This document shows positions 17,064-25,985 of a stretch of 64,000 bases of DNA, piece by piece (the stretch's first letter is position 1; every line of letters begins with the position of its first letter). The notes beneath the pieces are model-generated. The model did no database searches, was not told the DNA's origin, and saw only the letters and a list, made by a program, of their open reading frames with translations. The translations under genes were made by a program, and so were the position numbers. The DNA lies in the NCBI GenBank assembly GCA_017640615.1, contig JAEPQK010000005.1, forward strand, positions 248,001 to 312,000, given 5' to 3'. Source of the DNA: Rhizobiaceae bacterium. GTDB taxonomy: Bacteria; Pseudomonadota; Alphaproteobacteria; Rhizobiales; Rhizobiaceae.

Positions 17064-17330
17064 TCAGGCCGACAGCGTCTTAACGCGGTGGGCGAGCCGG
17101 GAAACTTTGCGCGAGGCGGTGTTCTTGTGAAACACACCCTTCGACGCGGCGCGCATCAGCTCAGGCTGAGCAGCCTTGAATGCGGCCTCGGCTGCGTCCT
17201 TGTCGCCGGAAGCGAGAGCTTCCTCAACTTTGCGCACGAAGCTGCGAACGCGCGAGCGGCGGTTCTTGTTAACCTCGGTACGGCGAGCGATCTTGCGCGT
17301 AGCCTTCTTGGCCGAAGACGTATTGGCCAT
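17064..17330 (-). CDS. rpsT: 30S ribosomal protein S20
   Basis: 88 residues, the usual length. A small basic, helical 16S rRNA-binding protein. The start [20 protein letters not shown] and the later [19 protein letters not shown] are characteristic. It is a single-gene unit, with a good sigma-70-type promoter at 17424-17452 and two tandem terminators downstream, so it is transcribed independently of dnaA. The leader from the predicted start site (about 17416) is roughly 85 bases. Confidence 0.98.
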   Translation of the reverse strand: MANTSSAKKATRKIARRTEVNKNRRSRVRSFVRKVEEALASGDKDAAEAAFKAAQPELMRAASKGVFHKNTASRKVSRLAHRVKTLSA

Positions 17331-17423
17331 TGTGCCTCTCTATCCGAATGGGGTGGCCAGCGTCCCGTCGCGGACAGGCCAACAAAACAAAACGGCAGCC
17401 ACAGGCCGCCTCAAGTGCGGCGG

Positions 17424-17452
17424 CTTATAGTGCAGCTTTTGCGGCCAGTCAA
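17424..17452 (-). promoter_or_regulatory. Sigma-70-type promoter for rpsT
   Basis: On the minus strand, TTGACT (17447-17452), a 17-base spacer, then TATAAG (17424-17429). This is the best consensus match I noticed in the window and fits a strongly expressed ribosomal protein gene. Confidence 0.75.
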
Positions 17453-17479
17453 CGCCGTTTGGCGAGGGTTTTGCTTGGG

Positions 17480-18253
17480 CTATCGGTTCTGGAAACCGGG
17501 CGAGCGTTTTTCCGCAAACGCCGCCATGCCCTCTTTCTGGTCCTCGGTGGCAAAGAGCGAATGGAATACCCTGCGCTCGAACCTCAGCCCCTCTGCAAGC
17601 GTCGTTTCGTAGGAGCGGTTCACGGCTTCCTTGGCCAGAATAACGGAGGGCAGCGACAGGTCGGCGATTTTGGACGCAACCTTCATCGTCTCCTCGATAA
17701 GGTCGTTCAACGGCACGATGCGTGACACAAGGCCTGAACGCTCGGCCTCCTCGGCGTCCATCATCCGGCCCGTGAGACACATATCCATTGCCTTCGACTT
17801 GCCGATAAAACGGGTCAGCCGCTGCGAGCCGCCCATACCGGGGATGACGCCGAGCGTGATTTCGGGCTGGCCGAACTTGGCGTTGTCAGCGGCGATAATG
17901 AAATCGCAGAGCATGGCGAGCTCGCAACCGCCGCCCAGCGCATAGCCCGCCACCGCCGCGATCACCGGCTTGCGCACGCGCGTCAGCGCATCCCAGTCTG
18001 CGAAGAAATCCTCCATGAACGTATCCATGTAGGATTTCGGCTGCATCTGTTTGATATCGGCGCCGGCGGCGAATGCCTTTTCCGACCCGGTGATCACGAT
18101 CGCGCCGATTTTTGCGTCCTTGTCGAAGCGCAGAGCGGCTTCGATCACTTCTTCCATCACCGTCGTGTTGAGCGCGTTCAGCGCCTTCGGCCGGTTAAGC
18201 GTGATCAGCCCGACCTTGCCGCGCTTTTCGGTTATGATCGTCTCATAAGCCAA
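17480..18253 (-). CDS. Enoyl-CoA hydratase (crotonase family)
   Basis: 257 residues, the typical short-chain enoyl-CoA hydratase size. Hydrates trans-2-enoyl-CoA in beta-oxidation. It has the oxyanion-hole segment [13 protein letters not shown], the second backbone donor region [17 protein letters not shown], and [19 protein letters not shown] with the expected catalytic Glu region. The C-terminal [13 protein letters not shown] is typical of FadB-like single-domain hydratases. It lies between rpsT and mutM, a gene order familiar from rhizobia (mutM, ech, rpsT, dnaA). Its exact chain-length preference is not readable. Confidence 0.93.
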   Translation of the reverse strand: MAYETIITEKRGKVGLITLNRPKALNALNTTVMEEVIEAALRFDKDAKIGAIVITGSEKAFAAGADIKQMQPKSYMDTFMEDFFADWDALTRVRKPVIAAVAGYALGGGCELAMLCDFIIAADNAKFGQPEITLGVIPGMGGSQRLTRFIGKSKAMDMCLTGRMMDAEEAERSGLVSRIVPLNDLIEETMKVASKIADLSLPSVILAKEAVNRSYETTLAEGLRFERRVFHSLFATEDQKEGMAAFAEKRSPGFQNR

Positions 18254-18297
18254 TGTGCAGTCCTCCGGTGGTGTGCGTTCTCTGTCGCTGGCTTAGC

Positions 18298-19191
18298 CTA
18301 GCGCTGGCAGGCCGCGCAATAGAATGTCGAGCGGCCCGATTGAACGATCCTGCGCACAACGCCTGTGCAGCCTTCGCGCCGGCAGGGTGCGCCCTCGCGG
18401 TCATAGACATCGAAACTGTGCTGGAAATAGCCGAGCGAACCGTCGGCGTGCACATAGTCGCGAAGCGACGACCCACCGGCGGCGATGGCATCGGCAATCA
18501 CCTCGCGTACGGCCTTCGAAAGCGCGTCCGTGCGGGGCGTGGTTGCGCGGCGCGCGGAAGTGATCGAACCGGCCATGCGCTTGGGCGACAGCCCCGACCG
18601 CCAGAGAGCCTCGCACACATATATATTGCCGAGCCCTGCAACCAGCCGTTGGTCGAGCAGGGCCGCCTTCAGCGGCGCGCGCTTTCCCGCAAAAAGCGAA
18701 TTGATGAGTGCGCCGTCGAGCGCATTGCCGGTCGGCTCAACCCCGAGCCCGGCAAGCATAGGGTGCTGATCGGCCTGGGCAGCTTCGGCAAAGAGCATGA
18801 AGCCAAAACGCCGGGGGTCATTGAAAGTCACCCGCGAGCGGCGGCCATCCACGGATTTGAGATGAAAGACGACGTGATCGTGCGCGGCGAGCTTCGAGCG
18901 CTCATGATGGAATTCGCCTGGCGTTTCGCCGCCGTGTTCGCTTTCGATCCGAAACGAACCCGACATGCCCAGATGGCTGATCAGGATCGGGTCGGCATCG
19001 AAATGGAAGGTGAGGTATTTCGCCCTGCGCGAAACGTCGGTCACACGGCGGCCGGTCAGGCGTTCAACGAAATCGACAGGGAATGGAAATCGAAGGTCAG
19101 GCCGGCGCTGCTCGACCTTTTCAATGACCGCGCCTTCCATGACCGGCTGCAGGCCGCGCCGCACTGTTTCGACCTCGGGCAGCTCAGGCAT
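18298..19191 (-). CDS. mutM: Formamidopyrimidine-DNA glycosylase (Fpg/MutM)
   Basis: 297 residues. Excises 8-oxoguanine and formamidopyrimidines and nicks the abasic site. The mature N terminus [13 protein letters not shown] carries the catalytic Pro and Glu; Lys in KYLTFHF, the DPRRFGF segment, [18 protein letters not shown] (helix-two-turn-helix) and a C-terminal zinc finger of C-X4-C-X16-C-X2-C type (CRREGC...YCAAC) are all present. The frame runs open to 19773 through deoB, but the enzyme needs a processed N-terminal Pro, which fixes the start at ATG 19191. It overlaps the deoB stop by eight bases. Confidence 0.96.
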   Translation of the reverse strand: MPELPEVETVRRGLQPVMEGAVIEKVEQRRPDLRFPFPVDFVERLTGRRVTDVSRRAKYLTFHFDADPILISHLGMSGSFRIESEHGGETPGEFHHERSKLAAHDHVVFHLKSVDGRRSRVTFNDPRRFGFMLFAEAAQADQHPMLAGLGVEPTGNALDGALINSLFAGKRAPLKAALLDQRLVAGLGNIYVCEALWRSGLSPKRMAGSITSARRATTPRTDALSKAVREVIADAIAAGGSSLRDYVHADGSLGYFQHSFDVYDREGAPCRREGCTGVVRRIVQSGRSTFYCAACQR

Positions 19192-20416
19192 TGCGGTCGA
19201 GCAGGTCCCGGAAAGAGTGCCCATGAGGACCGGGCGCCAGCCCCAGATGCGCGGCAATGCTCTCGCCGATGTCGGCAAATGTATCACGCACGCCAACGGA
19301 TACGCTGGCCAGGCCTGGTCCTGTACCGATAATCGGAACGCGCTCGCGCGTATGGTCGCTGCCATGCCAGGTCGGGTCGTTGCCGTGATCGGCGGTGAGA
19401 AGCAGGAGATCGCCGTCCCGAAGCTTGTCCAGCGCTTCGGGGATACGACGATCGAAGGCCTCGAGCGCTGCCGCATAGCCCGGCACATCGCGCCGATGGC
19501 CATACAAGGAGTCGAAGTCGACGAAATTGGCGAAGACGAGATCACCGTCGGCGGCGTCGTCCATAGCGCCGAGTGCGGCATCGAACATTGCCATATTGTC
19601 AGGCGCCTTGCGCACTTCGGACACGCCGCGATGCGCAAAGATGTCGCCGATCTTGCCGATGCCGAATACGCGCCGCCCAGCCTCGATCTGCCGGTCAAGT
19701 ATGGTCGGCTCCGGCGGCGGGACGGAATAGTCGCGCCTGTTCGATGTTCTGGCGAAATCTGCCGCACTTTCACCGAGGAACGGTCGAGCGATGACGCGGC
19801 CTATGTTGTAGTCGTTGGCAATCTTGCGAACGGCTTCGCAGACGTCATATAGCCGATCCAGGCCGAAAGCCGTTTCGTGCGCGGCGATCTGGATGACGGA
19901 ATCTGCCGACGTGTAGAATATTGGCTTGCCGGTAGCGACATGTTCTTCACCCAGCCGCTCGATGATTTCGGTGCCCGAGGCGTGGCAATTGCCAAGAATG
20001 CCGGGAAGGTCGCACCGCTTGATCGCCGCATCGGTCAGTTCGGCCGGGAAGGTCGGCACGGTGTTGGGAAAGTACCCCCAATCGAAGGTGACCGGCACAC
20101 CCGCAATCTCCCAATGACCGGAGGGCGTGTCCTTGCCGCTCGAAACCTCGCTTGCTGCACCGTAGAAGCCGGCAGGCGCATTGTCCTGCGGCTTCGGCCG
20201 GCCGGTCGCCAGCGCTGCTGCGTGATCCAGACCGAGCTTGCGCATGTTTGGCAGATCAAGCGGGCCAGAACGCAAACCTGGCTTGTCGCCAGCCCCATTC
20301 GCGCAGCGCTCCTGAATATGTCCGTAGGTGTCCGACCCGGCATCGCCAAACTGGGCGGCATCCGGCGCCCCGCCTATGCCGAAGGAGTCGAGAACGAACA
20401 GAAATGCACGGGCCAT
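19184..20416 (-). CDS. deoB: Phosphopentomutase
   Basis: 410 residues. Interconverts (deoxy)ribose 1-phosphate and 5-phosphate in nucleoside salvage. Alkaline-phosphatase-like metalloenzyme: [19 protein letters not shown] near the start, the phospho-acceptor Thr in [14 protein letters not shown], and metal ligands in [25 protein letters not shown] and [21 protein letters not shown] 20416 is the family start; the open frame extends to 20605. Other deo genes are not nearby. Its end overlaps mutM, so the two may be cotranscribed. It is divergent from the PhnD-like gene by 125 bp. Confidence 0.95.
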   Translation of the reverse strand: MARAFLFVLDSFGIGGAPDAAQFGDAGSDTYGHIQERCANGAGDKPGLRSGPLDLPNMRKLGLDHAAALATGRPKPQDNAPAGFYGAASEVSSGKDTPSGHWEIAGVPVTFDWGYFPNTVPTFPAELTDAAIKRCDLPGILGNCHASGTEIIERLGEEHVATGKPIFYTSADSVIQIAAHETAFGLDRLYDVCEAVRKIANDYNIGRVIARPFLGESAADFARTSNRRDYSVPPPEPTILDRQIEAGRRVFGIGKIGDIFAHRGVSEVRKAPDNMAMFDAALGAMDDAADGDLVFANFVDFDSLYGHRRDVPGYAAALEAFDRRIPEALDKLRDGDLLLLTADHGNDPTWHGSDHTRERVPIIGTGPGLASVSVGVRDTFADIGESIAAHLGLAPGPHGHSFRDLLDRNA

Positions 20417-20541
20417 GTGGATGCGATGCCGTTGAAGATGGACGCTCACACATAGAATTCTGGTGGTCGATTGGCAAACCGGAAACCAAAACGAAAGGCC
20501 TTGGCGCGATGATCTCGGTCTGACCAAACATCGGGCCGCCA

Positions 20542-21459
20542 ATGACTCGCTACCAACGCAGCAGATGGAAAAGGTTTGCGCCGCTTCGTGCCGCCGCAGC
20601 AGCACTGGCGGTCACCACCGCAGTTCCCGCGCAGGCTGATTGGCAGCAGGATTTCGGAACGCTCCGCATTGGCATGGTTTCGCCGTCGGGCGGGCGGGCC
20701 ATTCCCGGCGTAAGCCGCATGAAGGCCGCCTTCGCGGAAGCTGCGGGCGTGCCCGCTGAGATTTTCGCTGCCAAGGACTATGAGGCGCTGATCCGCGCCA
20801 TGGCGTCGGGCCGCATTCACTACGCCGTGTTTTCGGCGACCGCTTATGCCGCTGCCGATGCCTATTGCCAATGCGTCGAACCGCTGGCTGCACCCCGTGC
20901 GGTCGATGGCGCGGTCGGGTTGCGCGCGGTGATTGTCGCCAGGCGCGACAAGGCGCTGACCTTGCCGGAACTCAGCGACGCTCGGATTGTCGCCGGGCCA
21001 AACCGTACACCAGGCCCGCAGTCGCTAGCGCTGGCAGCGCTCGAGAAAGCCGGATTGCCCGGAAGCGCGGTCTCGCATGCGATCAGCTTGAATGCGGCGG
21101 AAAAGGCATTCGTCGCCGGCGAGGCGCACGCGGTGGTCGGGTGGATCCCGGCCTATATGCACGACGGCGTGAAACCCAAATCCGGCACGCTTGCCCGACT
21201 GGAGCAGTCGAGTGTCGATCTCGATAGCGTTTCGGTCGTCTGGTCTTCGGGCGTGCTCGCCTTTGGGCCGCATGCTGCGCGGCGAGACATGCCGAAGGAA
21301 CTCAAGGAGCGCCTCGGAAGCTTCCTTGCTACGCTCTACGACAGCCACCCTGAGATCTACGCTCTGGTCGAGCCCTATCGTGGCGGCGGCTTTGCCCAAA
21401 TAGAACCGGCCGCCTATGAGGCGGCCGGTGTGATTGTTTCAAAACTCGTATCGCGCTGA
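20542..21459 (+). CDS. PhnD-like phosphate/phosphonate ABC transporter binding protein, orphan
   Basis: 305 residues. An Ala-rich signal peptide ([18 protein letters not shown]) precedes a type 2 periplasmic binding fold of the PhnD/phosphite-binding family: [67 protein letters not shown] and [10 protein letters not shown]. No ABC permease or ATPase gene is next to it, so either it works with a distant transporter or it serves as a sensor-binding protein. A perfect 10-bp hairpin lies inside the last codons (21405-21429). Convergent with the pilus gene at 21464, with only four bases between the stop codons. The ligand is unknown. Confidence 0.8.
   Translation: MTRYQRSRWKRFAPLRAAAAALAVTTAVPAQADWQQDFGTLRIGMVSPSGGRAIPGVSRMKAAFAEAAGVPAEIFAAKDYEALIRAMASGRIHYAVFSATAYAAADAYCQCVEPLAAPRAVDGAVGLRAVIVARRDKALTLPELSDARIVAGPNRTPGPQSLALAALEKAGLPGSAVSHAISLNAAEKAFVAGEAHAVVGWIPAYMHDGVKPKSGTLARLEQSSVDLDSVSVVWSSGVLAFGPHAARRDMPKELKERLGSFLATLYDSHPEIYALVEPYRGGGFAQIEPAAYEAAGVIVSKLVSR
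21405..21429 (+). terminator. Perfect hairpin inside the 3' end of the PhnD-like gene
   Basis: ACCGGCCGCC-TATGA-GGCGGCCGGT, within the coding sequence 30 bases before the stop. It is followed only by GTGATTGTTTC, so its role in termination is uncertain; the gap to the convergent gene is too small for a separate terminator. Confidence 0.4.
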
Positions 21460-21463
21460 GGGA

Positions 21464-22108
21464 TCAGCAGTCGGCGCAGGGAACCGTGGGGCTCATGCGC
21501 GGGCGCAGATAATAGCGTTCCTGCATTGCGATGCCGTCAAAAGCCGCAGCCAATCCGAGAACCTGCTTCTGCCCGGCTGCCCAGGTAATGACCGGGGCGT
21601 AGGAAAGCTCGCTCTCAACGCGGACCAGGAACGTGTCGCGGATCTTGAGCTTCTCCGGGATCGTCACGGTGGAGCCGGCCGCGAGTGCCGCCGAGGCGCC
21701 GCCATTTTCCAGCTTGCGCGACCAGACAACCTCTACCTTCGGGGTGTCCTCATCGGTCACCTGAATGGCGGTGATGATGATCTTTCCCTTCGATCGGTTG
21801 TAAGGCTGCAGGATGGACTCGCCGATTTTGAGGATGGCGTCGACTTCGGATTTTGAAACCGCCTGCTGCTGGGTGATCAGATCGGCGACCATCGAACCGA
21901 CGCGGCCGACCTTCTTGTTGACCTCGATTGCCTGCGACACTTCCATCGAGACGAAATAGAGCGACAGCAGCACAGGCGCGATGAATGCGAACTCAACAGC
22001 TGCGACGCCACCGCGCGCCTTGGTGAAGCCTCTGGCCGCTGCTTTCAGACGCCGCGCGGCCGAGTAGAACAGGCGCGGGGCTTTCGGAGTATCGGTCTGG
22101 GTTTTCAT
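21464..22108 (-). CDS. TadE/TadG-like minor pseudopilin
   Basis: 214 residues. After a basic N-terminal region there is a prepilin-like segment RGGVAAVEFAFIAPVLLSLYF with Gly followed five residues later by Glu, as in TadE/TadF pseudopilins cut by the Tad prepilin peptidase, then a long periplasmic part. It ends in a Cys pair, VPCADC. ATG 22108 (MKTQTDTPK) lies 11 bases after GGGGG; an alternative ATG at 22132 overlaps the stop of the next gene upstream. Third gene of a minus-strand unit with 22125-22694 and 22832-23275, beside the main cpa cluster. TadE versus TadF cannot be fixed from sequence. Confidence 0.8.
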   Translation of the reverse strand: MKTQTDTPKAPRLFYSAARRLKAAARGFTKARGGVAAVEFAFIAPVLLSLYFVSMEVSQAIEVNKKVGRVGSMVADLITQQQAVSKSEVDAILKIGESILQPYNRSKGKIIITAIQVTDEDTPKVEVVWSRKLENGGASAALAAGSTVTIPEKLKIRDTFLVRVESELSYAPVITWAAGQKQVLGLAAAFDGIAMQERYYLRPRMSPTVPCADC

Positions 22109-22124
22109 GATGTGCTTCGCCCCC

Positions 22125-22694
22125 TCAGTCATCGAACGGCTCGTTCTGCCAGGTGGCTGTCGCGAAATGCAGGGTCTTGTTGTCCTTCAGATTGGACATC
22201 GCGCCGCGCATGAAATCGGTGATCACCGGCCAACGGTAAAATACGCGCAGCATGTTCTTGCTGAGCGATGGGCCGGGATCGACGTCGAAATCCGAGGTAT
22301 CGATATCGCCGTCTGAGCCGATCTTGATCCGCACCTGTGCGGCATCGGCGAAGGTGGCGAATTCGCGCAGATCGACTTCCAGCCCCGGACAATCCGAGGC
22401 GACGATGATGTCGATGCGGTCACAGACGAGTTGCTTGAGCTTCGTTTCGCTGACGTCGGCCGCTCTGATCTGCCCTGTGCGCAACTGACGGGCGATGTCG
22501 TCGGTCGCATTGGCCAGCACCTGCTGAGCGGCAAACGAGATCGAACTTTCGAGGATTGCAAATACGAGAGCTGCGAAGGGAATTGCGAGCGCGGCGAATT
22601 CGATGGCTGCTGCGCCGTCGCGATCGCGCCTGAACCGACGGATCAAGTTCCATCGCGAGGATCGCGCGCCTTTTTTTGAATGGCTGTTTTGCAT
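22125..22694 (-). CDS. TadE/TadF-like minor pseudopilin
   Basis: 189 residues from ATG 22694 (MQNSHSKKG), preceded by GGGGCAGAAG; the open frame starts at 22733 without a ribosome-binding site. The segment DRDGAAAIEFAALAIPFAALVF is a class IVb prepilin-like signal: Gly, then Glu-Phe five to six residues on, then a hydrophobic helix. The periplasmic part contains two Cys (QLVCDRID, ASDCPG). It precedes the second pseudopilin gene by 16 bases. Minor pseudopilins of this type are needed for Flp pilus assembly in Actinobacillus and Caulobacter. Confidence 0.8.
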   Translation of the reverse strand: MQNSHSKKGARSSRWNLIRRFRRDRDGAAAIEFAALAIPFAALVFAILESSISFAAQQVLANATDDIARQLRTGQIRAADVSETKLKQLVCDRIDIIVASDCPGLEVDLREFATFADAAQVRIKIGSDGDIDTSDFDVDPGPSLSKNMLRVFYRWPVITDFMRGAMSNLKDNKTLHFATATWQNEPFDD

Positions 22695-22831
22695 CTTCTG
22701 CCCCAGGTCCGTCCGGATCGAAACCTTTTCCATGCGCTAAATGATAATGCGCACCGGTTTCAGTCCGGTTTGTCCGGTTGGAAGAATGCAGCCAATCTCC
22801 TTCATGGACAGTTAACTGCCCATGGAGACGT

Positions 22832-23275
22832 CTACTGACTGGAGCTGATTTCCTGGTCCGATGCCTGCTCGGCGGCGCTCTTATATGCGCCCTCGCACAG
22901 CGGCGTGCATGAAAGGGTTTGCACGGATGCGCGGCGATAGACGCGCACCGAATTTGCGGTGCTGCGGGACACAAACACCTGCTCATCGACAATCGGCGCA
23001 CCATCAGCGTCGAGCACGACGAGATTGGTCACGCCAAAGCCTCTGCCGGTCAGCACGATGGTCGTGGCGTCCTGAACGGAGGCGTCGGCAATATCCGGGT
23101 TTCCGATCACGATCGTATCGGCGGGCCGCGCCAGCTTCACAATCTTGGCCTGGTTCATCACGACTTCGATGCCCTGTGCGGCAAGTGCCTGGGCGCCTGC
23201 AAACAGCAGGGACGCTGAAACAGCCACTGCCGCAAGCCGTGCCCGCTTCTGAACATACATACCAAAACGCGCCAT
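22832..23275 (-). CDS. Stand-alone pilus assembly N-terminal (CpaC N-domain-like) periplasmic protein
   Basis: 147 residues. After a signal peptide (RARLAAVAVSASLLFAGAQALA) it holds one domain, IEVVMNQAKIVKLARPADTI, VIGNPDIADASVQDATTIVL, TGRGFGVTNLVVLDADG. This lines up with the N-terminal domain of CpaC in the same window (VVDLPADAYDILVANPTVAD, FGKQVGETNIFVFGANG). There is no secretin domain. The tail has a Cys pair, SCTPLCEG. ATG 23275 has a good GGAGG nine bases upstream. It starts the minus-strand unit with the two pseudopilin genes. It probably binds or tunes the secretin or pilus complex; this is inference. Confidence 0.8.
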   Translation of the reverse strand: MARFGMYVQKRARLAAVAVSASLLFAGAQALAAQGIEVVMNQAKIVKLARPADTIVIGNPDIADASVQDATTIVLTGRGFGVTNLVVLDADGAPIVDEQVFVSRSTANSVRVYRRASVQTLSCTPLCEGAYKSAAEQASDQEISSSQ

Positions 23276-23406
23276 GGCGTCCTCCGGAACCAGAACCTTC
23301 CCGAACCATGAACGAGATTGGTGAACCAAGCGTTAAGTGCGGGTTCCACACGGAGCGATGCAGCATTACCATGCCGGCCGAGCCCAGAACCAAGTGGAGA
23401 GCTGCG

Positions 23407-23934
23407 ATGAAAACCACTCAATTGGCAACGGCGGCGATTTTGGCCTGCCTGAGCTTGCCGGGTACGGCTGCGGCGCAAACGCTAGACGATATTATTGCGG
23501 CCGAGGAGGCGGTGATCGAGGTATGGGAGCAGACGCCGCTGACATTCCGAACGGCAATCTTCGCCGATGCCTCTCCCGGCGGCTTCGGCATCTATGTAGA
23601 GCGGGCACACAATGAGTTTCTGCCGGGAGAACCGATCATCGTCTACGCCGAGCCGGTGGGATATGCCTGGCACGAGAGCCCGGACGGGACCTATACATTC
23701 GGATTCAACGTGGATTTCCTGCTGAAAGACGCCAACGGCAAGATCGTAGGTGGTCAGGAGAACTTTCAGCAGCTCGAACTCAATAGCCGTTATCGCAATC
23801 GCGAGTTCATGCTGACGCTGACTTTGAATGTAGATGGCGCACCGGCCGGGGAATATGAAATCGAGTACCGCGTGCGCGATGTCGCCAGTGACAAGGCCGG
23901 TACGATTGCACTGCCATTTTACATCGCTGAATAG
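23407..23934 (+). CDS. Secreted protein of unknown function between pilus genes
   Basis: 175 residues. A clear signal peptide (MKTTQLATAAILACLSLPGT, cut near AAAQ) is followed by a predicted all-beta periplasmic domain: GFGIYVERAHNEFLPGEPIIV, YAEPVGYAW, GTYTFGFNVDFLLKDANGKI, NREFMLTLTLNVDGAPAGEY and ALPFYIAE. No Cys in the mature part and no catalytic motif that I recognise. ATG 23407 follows GGAGAG; the frame is open upstream to 22861 across the divergent gene but without coding character. It lies between the pil-N gene (divergent) and the Flp pilin gene, so a pilus-related or envelope role is plausible, not shown. Confidence 0.8.
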   Translation: MKTTQLATAAILACLSLPGTAAAQTLDDIIAAEEAVIEVWEQTPLTFRTAIFADASPGGFGIYVERAHNEFLPGEPIIVYAEPVGYAWHESPDGTYTFGFNVDFLLKDANGKIVGGQENFQQLELNSRYRNREFMLTLTLNVDGAPAGEYEIEYRVRDVASDKAGTIALPFYIAE

Positions 23935-24142
23935 CTTGGTTGACGCGGCGGCAGCTTCCTTAGAATTGCATTGAATTTGTTGGCCTGACTTAACCACGCC
24001 GGTCGGTCGGTTAGCGAAAGGATTTGGTAAGGCTGTTTCTTAAGCCGTTTGAAAGAGCTTCCCCGTAAGTTCGCTCCATCCGATTAACGCAGAAAGACGT
24101 TGACGGACGTGCTGTTCACAACGTGGAGTAAGGAGCTCTCAA

Positions 24143-24325
24143 ATGTCCAAGCTTATTGCACGCTTTGCAAAAGACGAATCCGGCGCAACGGCTATCGAAT
24201 ACGGTCTGATCGCCGCTCTCATCGCACTCGCGATCACTGCCGGCGCTACGTCGCTCGGCGGCGCGCTGAACAACAAGTTCAGCTCGGTTGCTACCAGCCT
24301 GACCAGCGCTGGTTCCGGCAGCTAA
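24143..24325 (+). CDS. Flp-type major pilin
   Basis: 60 residues. Class IVb Flp/PilA pilin: leader MSKLIARFAKDESG, cleavage expected between Gly14 and Ala15, then ATAIEYGLIAALIALAITAG with Glu and Tyr at mature positions 5 and 6. The mature protein is 46 residues. AAGGAG lies nine bases upstream of ATG. A strong terminator follows, so the pilin can be made in excess of the downstream machine. The 208-bp upstream gap has several TTAA half-sites but no complete CtrA site that I could confirm. Confidence 0.96.
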   Translation: MSKLIARFAKDESGATAIEYGLIAALIALAITAGATSLGGALNNKFSSVATSLTSAGSGS

Positions 24326-24354
24326 TTCGCCAAGCGAATTTCTGAACTGACAAG

Positions 24355-24380
24355 GGCCGCTCTTCGGAGCGGCCTTTTTC
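24355..24380 (+). terminator. Terminator after the Flp pilin gene
   Basis: Perfect 8-bp stem GGCCGCTC / GAGCGGCC with a TTCG tetraloop (24355-24374), then TTTTTC. It separates high pilin expression from the cpa genes. Confidence 0.9.
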
Positions 24381-24461
24381 TTTGCGCAAGCGGCCAGCAT
24401 TCGACCTTTGTTAACGCCGCTGCGCCTAAGCTGATCCGGTTGATTGCACTGGAAACCAACC

Positions 24462-24980
24462 ATGCTGGCTGCGTCGATCTTCGTCATTTTCCCCTTCTGC
24501 ATGCTTTTCGCTGCGGTCTCGGACATGATTTCGATGACCATCGCAAATCGTGTGTCCGTAATCCTGATTGCGTCGTTTGCGATCATCGCGCCGCTGACGG
24601 GCATGGATTGGGCGACCTACGGTTGGCATTTCGCAGCCGGCGGCATCGTTCTGGCAGTTACCTTCACAATGTTCGCGATCGGCGGCATGGGAGGTGGAGA
24701 CGCCAAACTCCTGACAGCAACCGCGGTCTGGATGGGGTTCTCCATGACGCTGCTTCAGTACCTGGTGCTCGGCGCTATGATCGGCGGTTTCCTCACCTTG
24801 CTGATTATCTTCTTCCGCGGTTCGCCGATGGCGATCTTTTCGTCGAACAACCTGTTCCTGCGCCATTTCGCGGATGAGAAGGCCGGAATTCCTTATGGCA
24901 TCGCGCTCGGCATCGCCGGATTGATGACCTATCCGCAGACCGAGCTGGTTCATTGGGCGATCGCTCAGGTAGCGAACTGA
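24462..24980 (+). CDS. cpaA: Prepilin peptidase CpaA/TadV (A24 aspartyl protease)
   Basis: 172 residues from ATG 24462. A polytopic membrane protease that cleaves the Flp pilin and pseudopilin leaders. The two catalytic Asp residues lie in FAAVSDMISM and in GGMGGGDAKLL (the GxGD motif). The short form without the N-terminal methyltransferase domain is normal for Tad systems. An upstream TTG (24444) in frame is possible but has no better ribosome-binding site. It follows the pilin terminator by about 80 bases. Confidence 0.93.
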   Translation: MLAASIFVIFPFCMLFAAVSDMISMTIANRVSVILIASFAIIAPLTGMDWATYGWHFAAGGIVLAVTFTMFAIGGMGGGDAKLLTATAVWMGFSMTLLQYLVLGAMIGGFLTLLIIFFRGSPMAIFSSNNLFLRHFADEKAGIPYGIALGIAGLMTYPQTELVHWAIAQVAN

Positions 24981-25008
24981 TCCTCACCATTGACTGAGCA
25001 ACTTGCGC

Positions 25009-25026
25009 GGCCGCCCCTGGGCGGCC
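25009..25026 (+). terminator. GC hairpin between cpaA and cpaB
   Basis: GGCCGCCC-CT-GGGCGGCC, perfect palindrome 29 bases after the cpaA stop. No T-run follows, so it may be an attenuator or mRNA-stability element rather than a full terminator. Confidence 0.45.
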
Positions 25027-25166
25027 GTACGCGCTTTCGGATCGTCGGCATTTTCATCAACTTTAAATTAAGCACGATTGTAAGCGGTCCATTAACCGTA
25101 ATTTGACGATTGGCCGTCCATTGTCCGGCTCGGTGAAGGGTTCCGCCGAGTACGAGGTCCGGATCA

Positions 25167-25985
25167 ATGAATACATCGCGCATTATTATCCTGGGGGTTG
25201 CGGTCACGGCTGCCATAGGCGCCGGCTACGTCGCAAAAAACATGCTGACGCCGCCTCCGCCCCAGGTAATCGTGGAGCAAGCGCCCCAGCAGCCGGCGAT
25301 CGAACTGACCGAGGTGCTTATCCTCGATGCCGACGTCACGATGGGCTCTGTGGTTGGAGATGCCTTGACCTGGCAGTCCTGGCCGTCGGACGCGATCAGC
25401 GAAGCGTTTCTGACCCGAAGCAGCGACCCGAACGCTCTTGAAGAGCTCAGAGGCGCTATCGCGCGCGTTCCTCTCTATTCGGGTGAGCCGCTGCGCCGTT
25501 CCAAGCTGATCGGCGAAGGTCAGAGCTTCATGTCCTCCATTCTGCCAAGCGGCCGCCGCGCGGTGGCGACGCAGATCGCCGCTGACACGTCAGCCGGCGG
25601 CTTCATTCTGCCGAACGACTATGTGGACGTCATCATGACGCGGCGCTCGGGCGCTCCCGGCGGGGGTTCGGGAGAGGGCTTCGTCACCGAGACAATCCTC
25701 AAGAACATCCGTGTTCTGGCGATCGACCAGGCGATCCAGGAAGACGAAGAGGGTCGCCGCGTCCGTGTGGGCGACACCGCTACCCTCGAGCTCACACCCG
25801 AACAGGCTGAGATCATCACAGTCGCCCAGCAGATGGCGGACAGGCTGACGCTCGCTTTGCGCGCCGTCGCCGACGCGCAGGATCCGGTCGAAAGCGCCGG
25901 CGAATACCTCGTTTCGGGCAACGGCCGTCGTGGCACGGTTCGCCTCATCCGTTCCGGCGAAGTGACGGAAGTGGGGGCCAGATAA
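25167..25985 (+). CDS. cpaB: Flp pilus assembly protein CpaB/RcpC
   Basis: 272 residues. An N-terminal membrane anchor (IIILGVAVTAAIGAGYVA) precedes a periplasmic SAF-like domain with RVPLYSGEPLRRSKL and DTSAGGFILPNDYVDVIMTR, characteristic of CpaB, which is thought to help position the secretin. The C-terminal part contains the Asp/Glu-rich VRVGDTATLELTPEQAEII. The ATG 25167 start follows the 186-bp gap after cpaA, which may hold a promoter. The stop overlaps the cpaC start by one base. Confidence 0.93.
   Translation: MNTSRIIILGVAVTAAIGAGYVAKNMLTPPPPQVIVEQAPQQPAIELTEVLILDADVTMGSVVGDALTWQSWPSDAISEAFLTRSSDPNALEELRGAIARVPLYSGEPLRRSKLIGEGQSFMSSILPSGRRAVATQIAADTSAGGFILPNDYVDVIMTRRSGAPGGGSGEGFVTETILKNIRVLAIDQAIQEDEEGRRVRVGDTATLELTPEQAEIITVAQQMADRLTLALRAVADAQDPVESAGEYLVSGNGRRGTVRLIRSGEVTEVGAR

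Noticed and set aside
18298-19773. 491-codon version of MutM reaching into deoB
   Set aside because: MutM needs an N-terminal Pro-Glu after Met removal, which fixes the start at 19191; the extra part is deoB in another frame.
23935-24142. CtrA-binding sites upstream of the Flp pilin gene
   Set aside because: TTAA half-sites occur but none forms TTAA-N7-TTAA.
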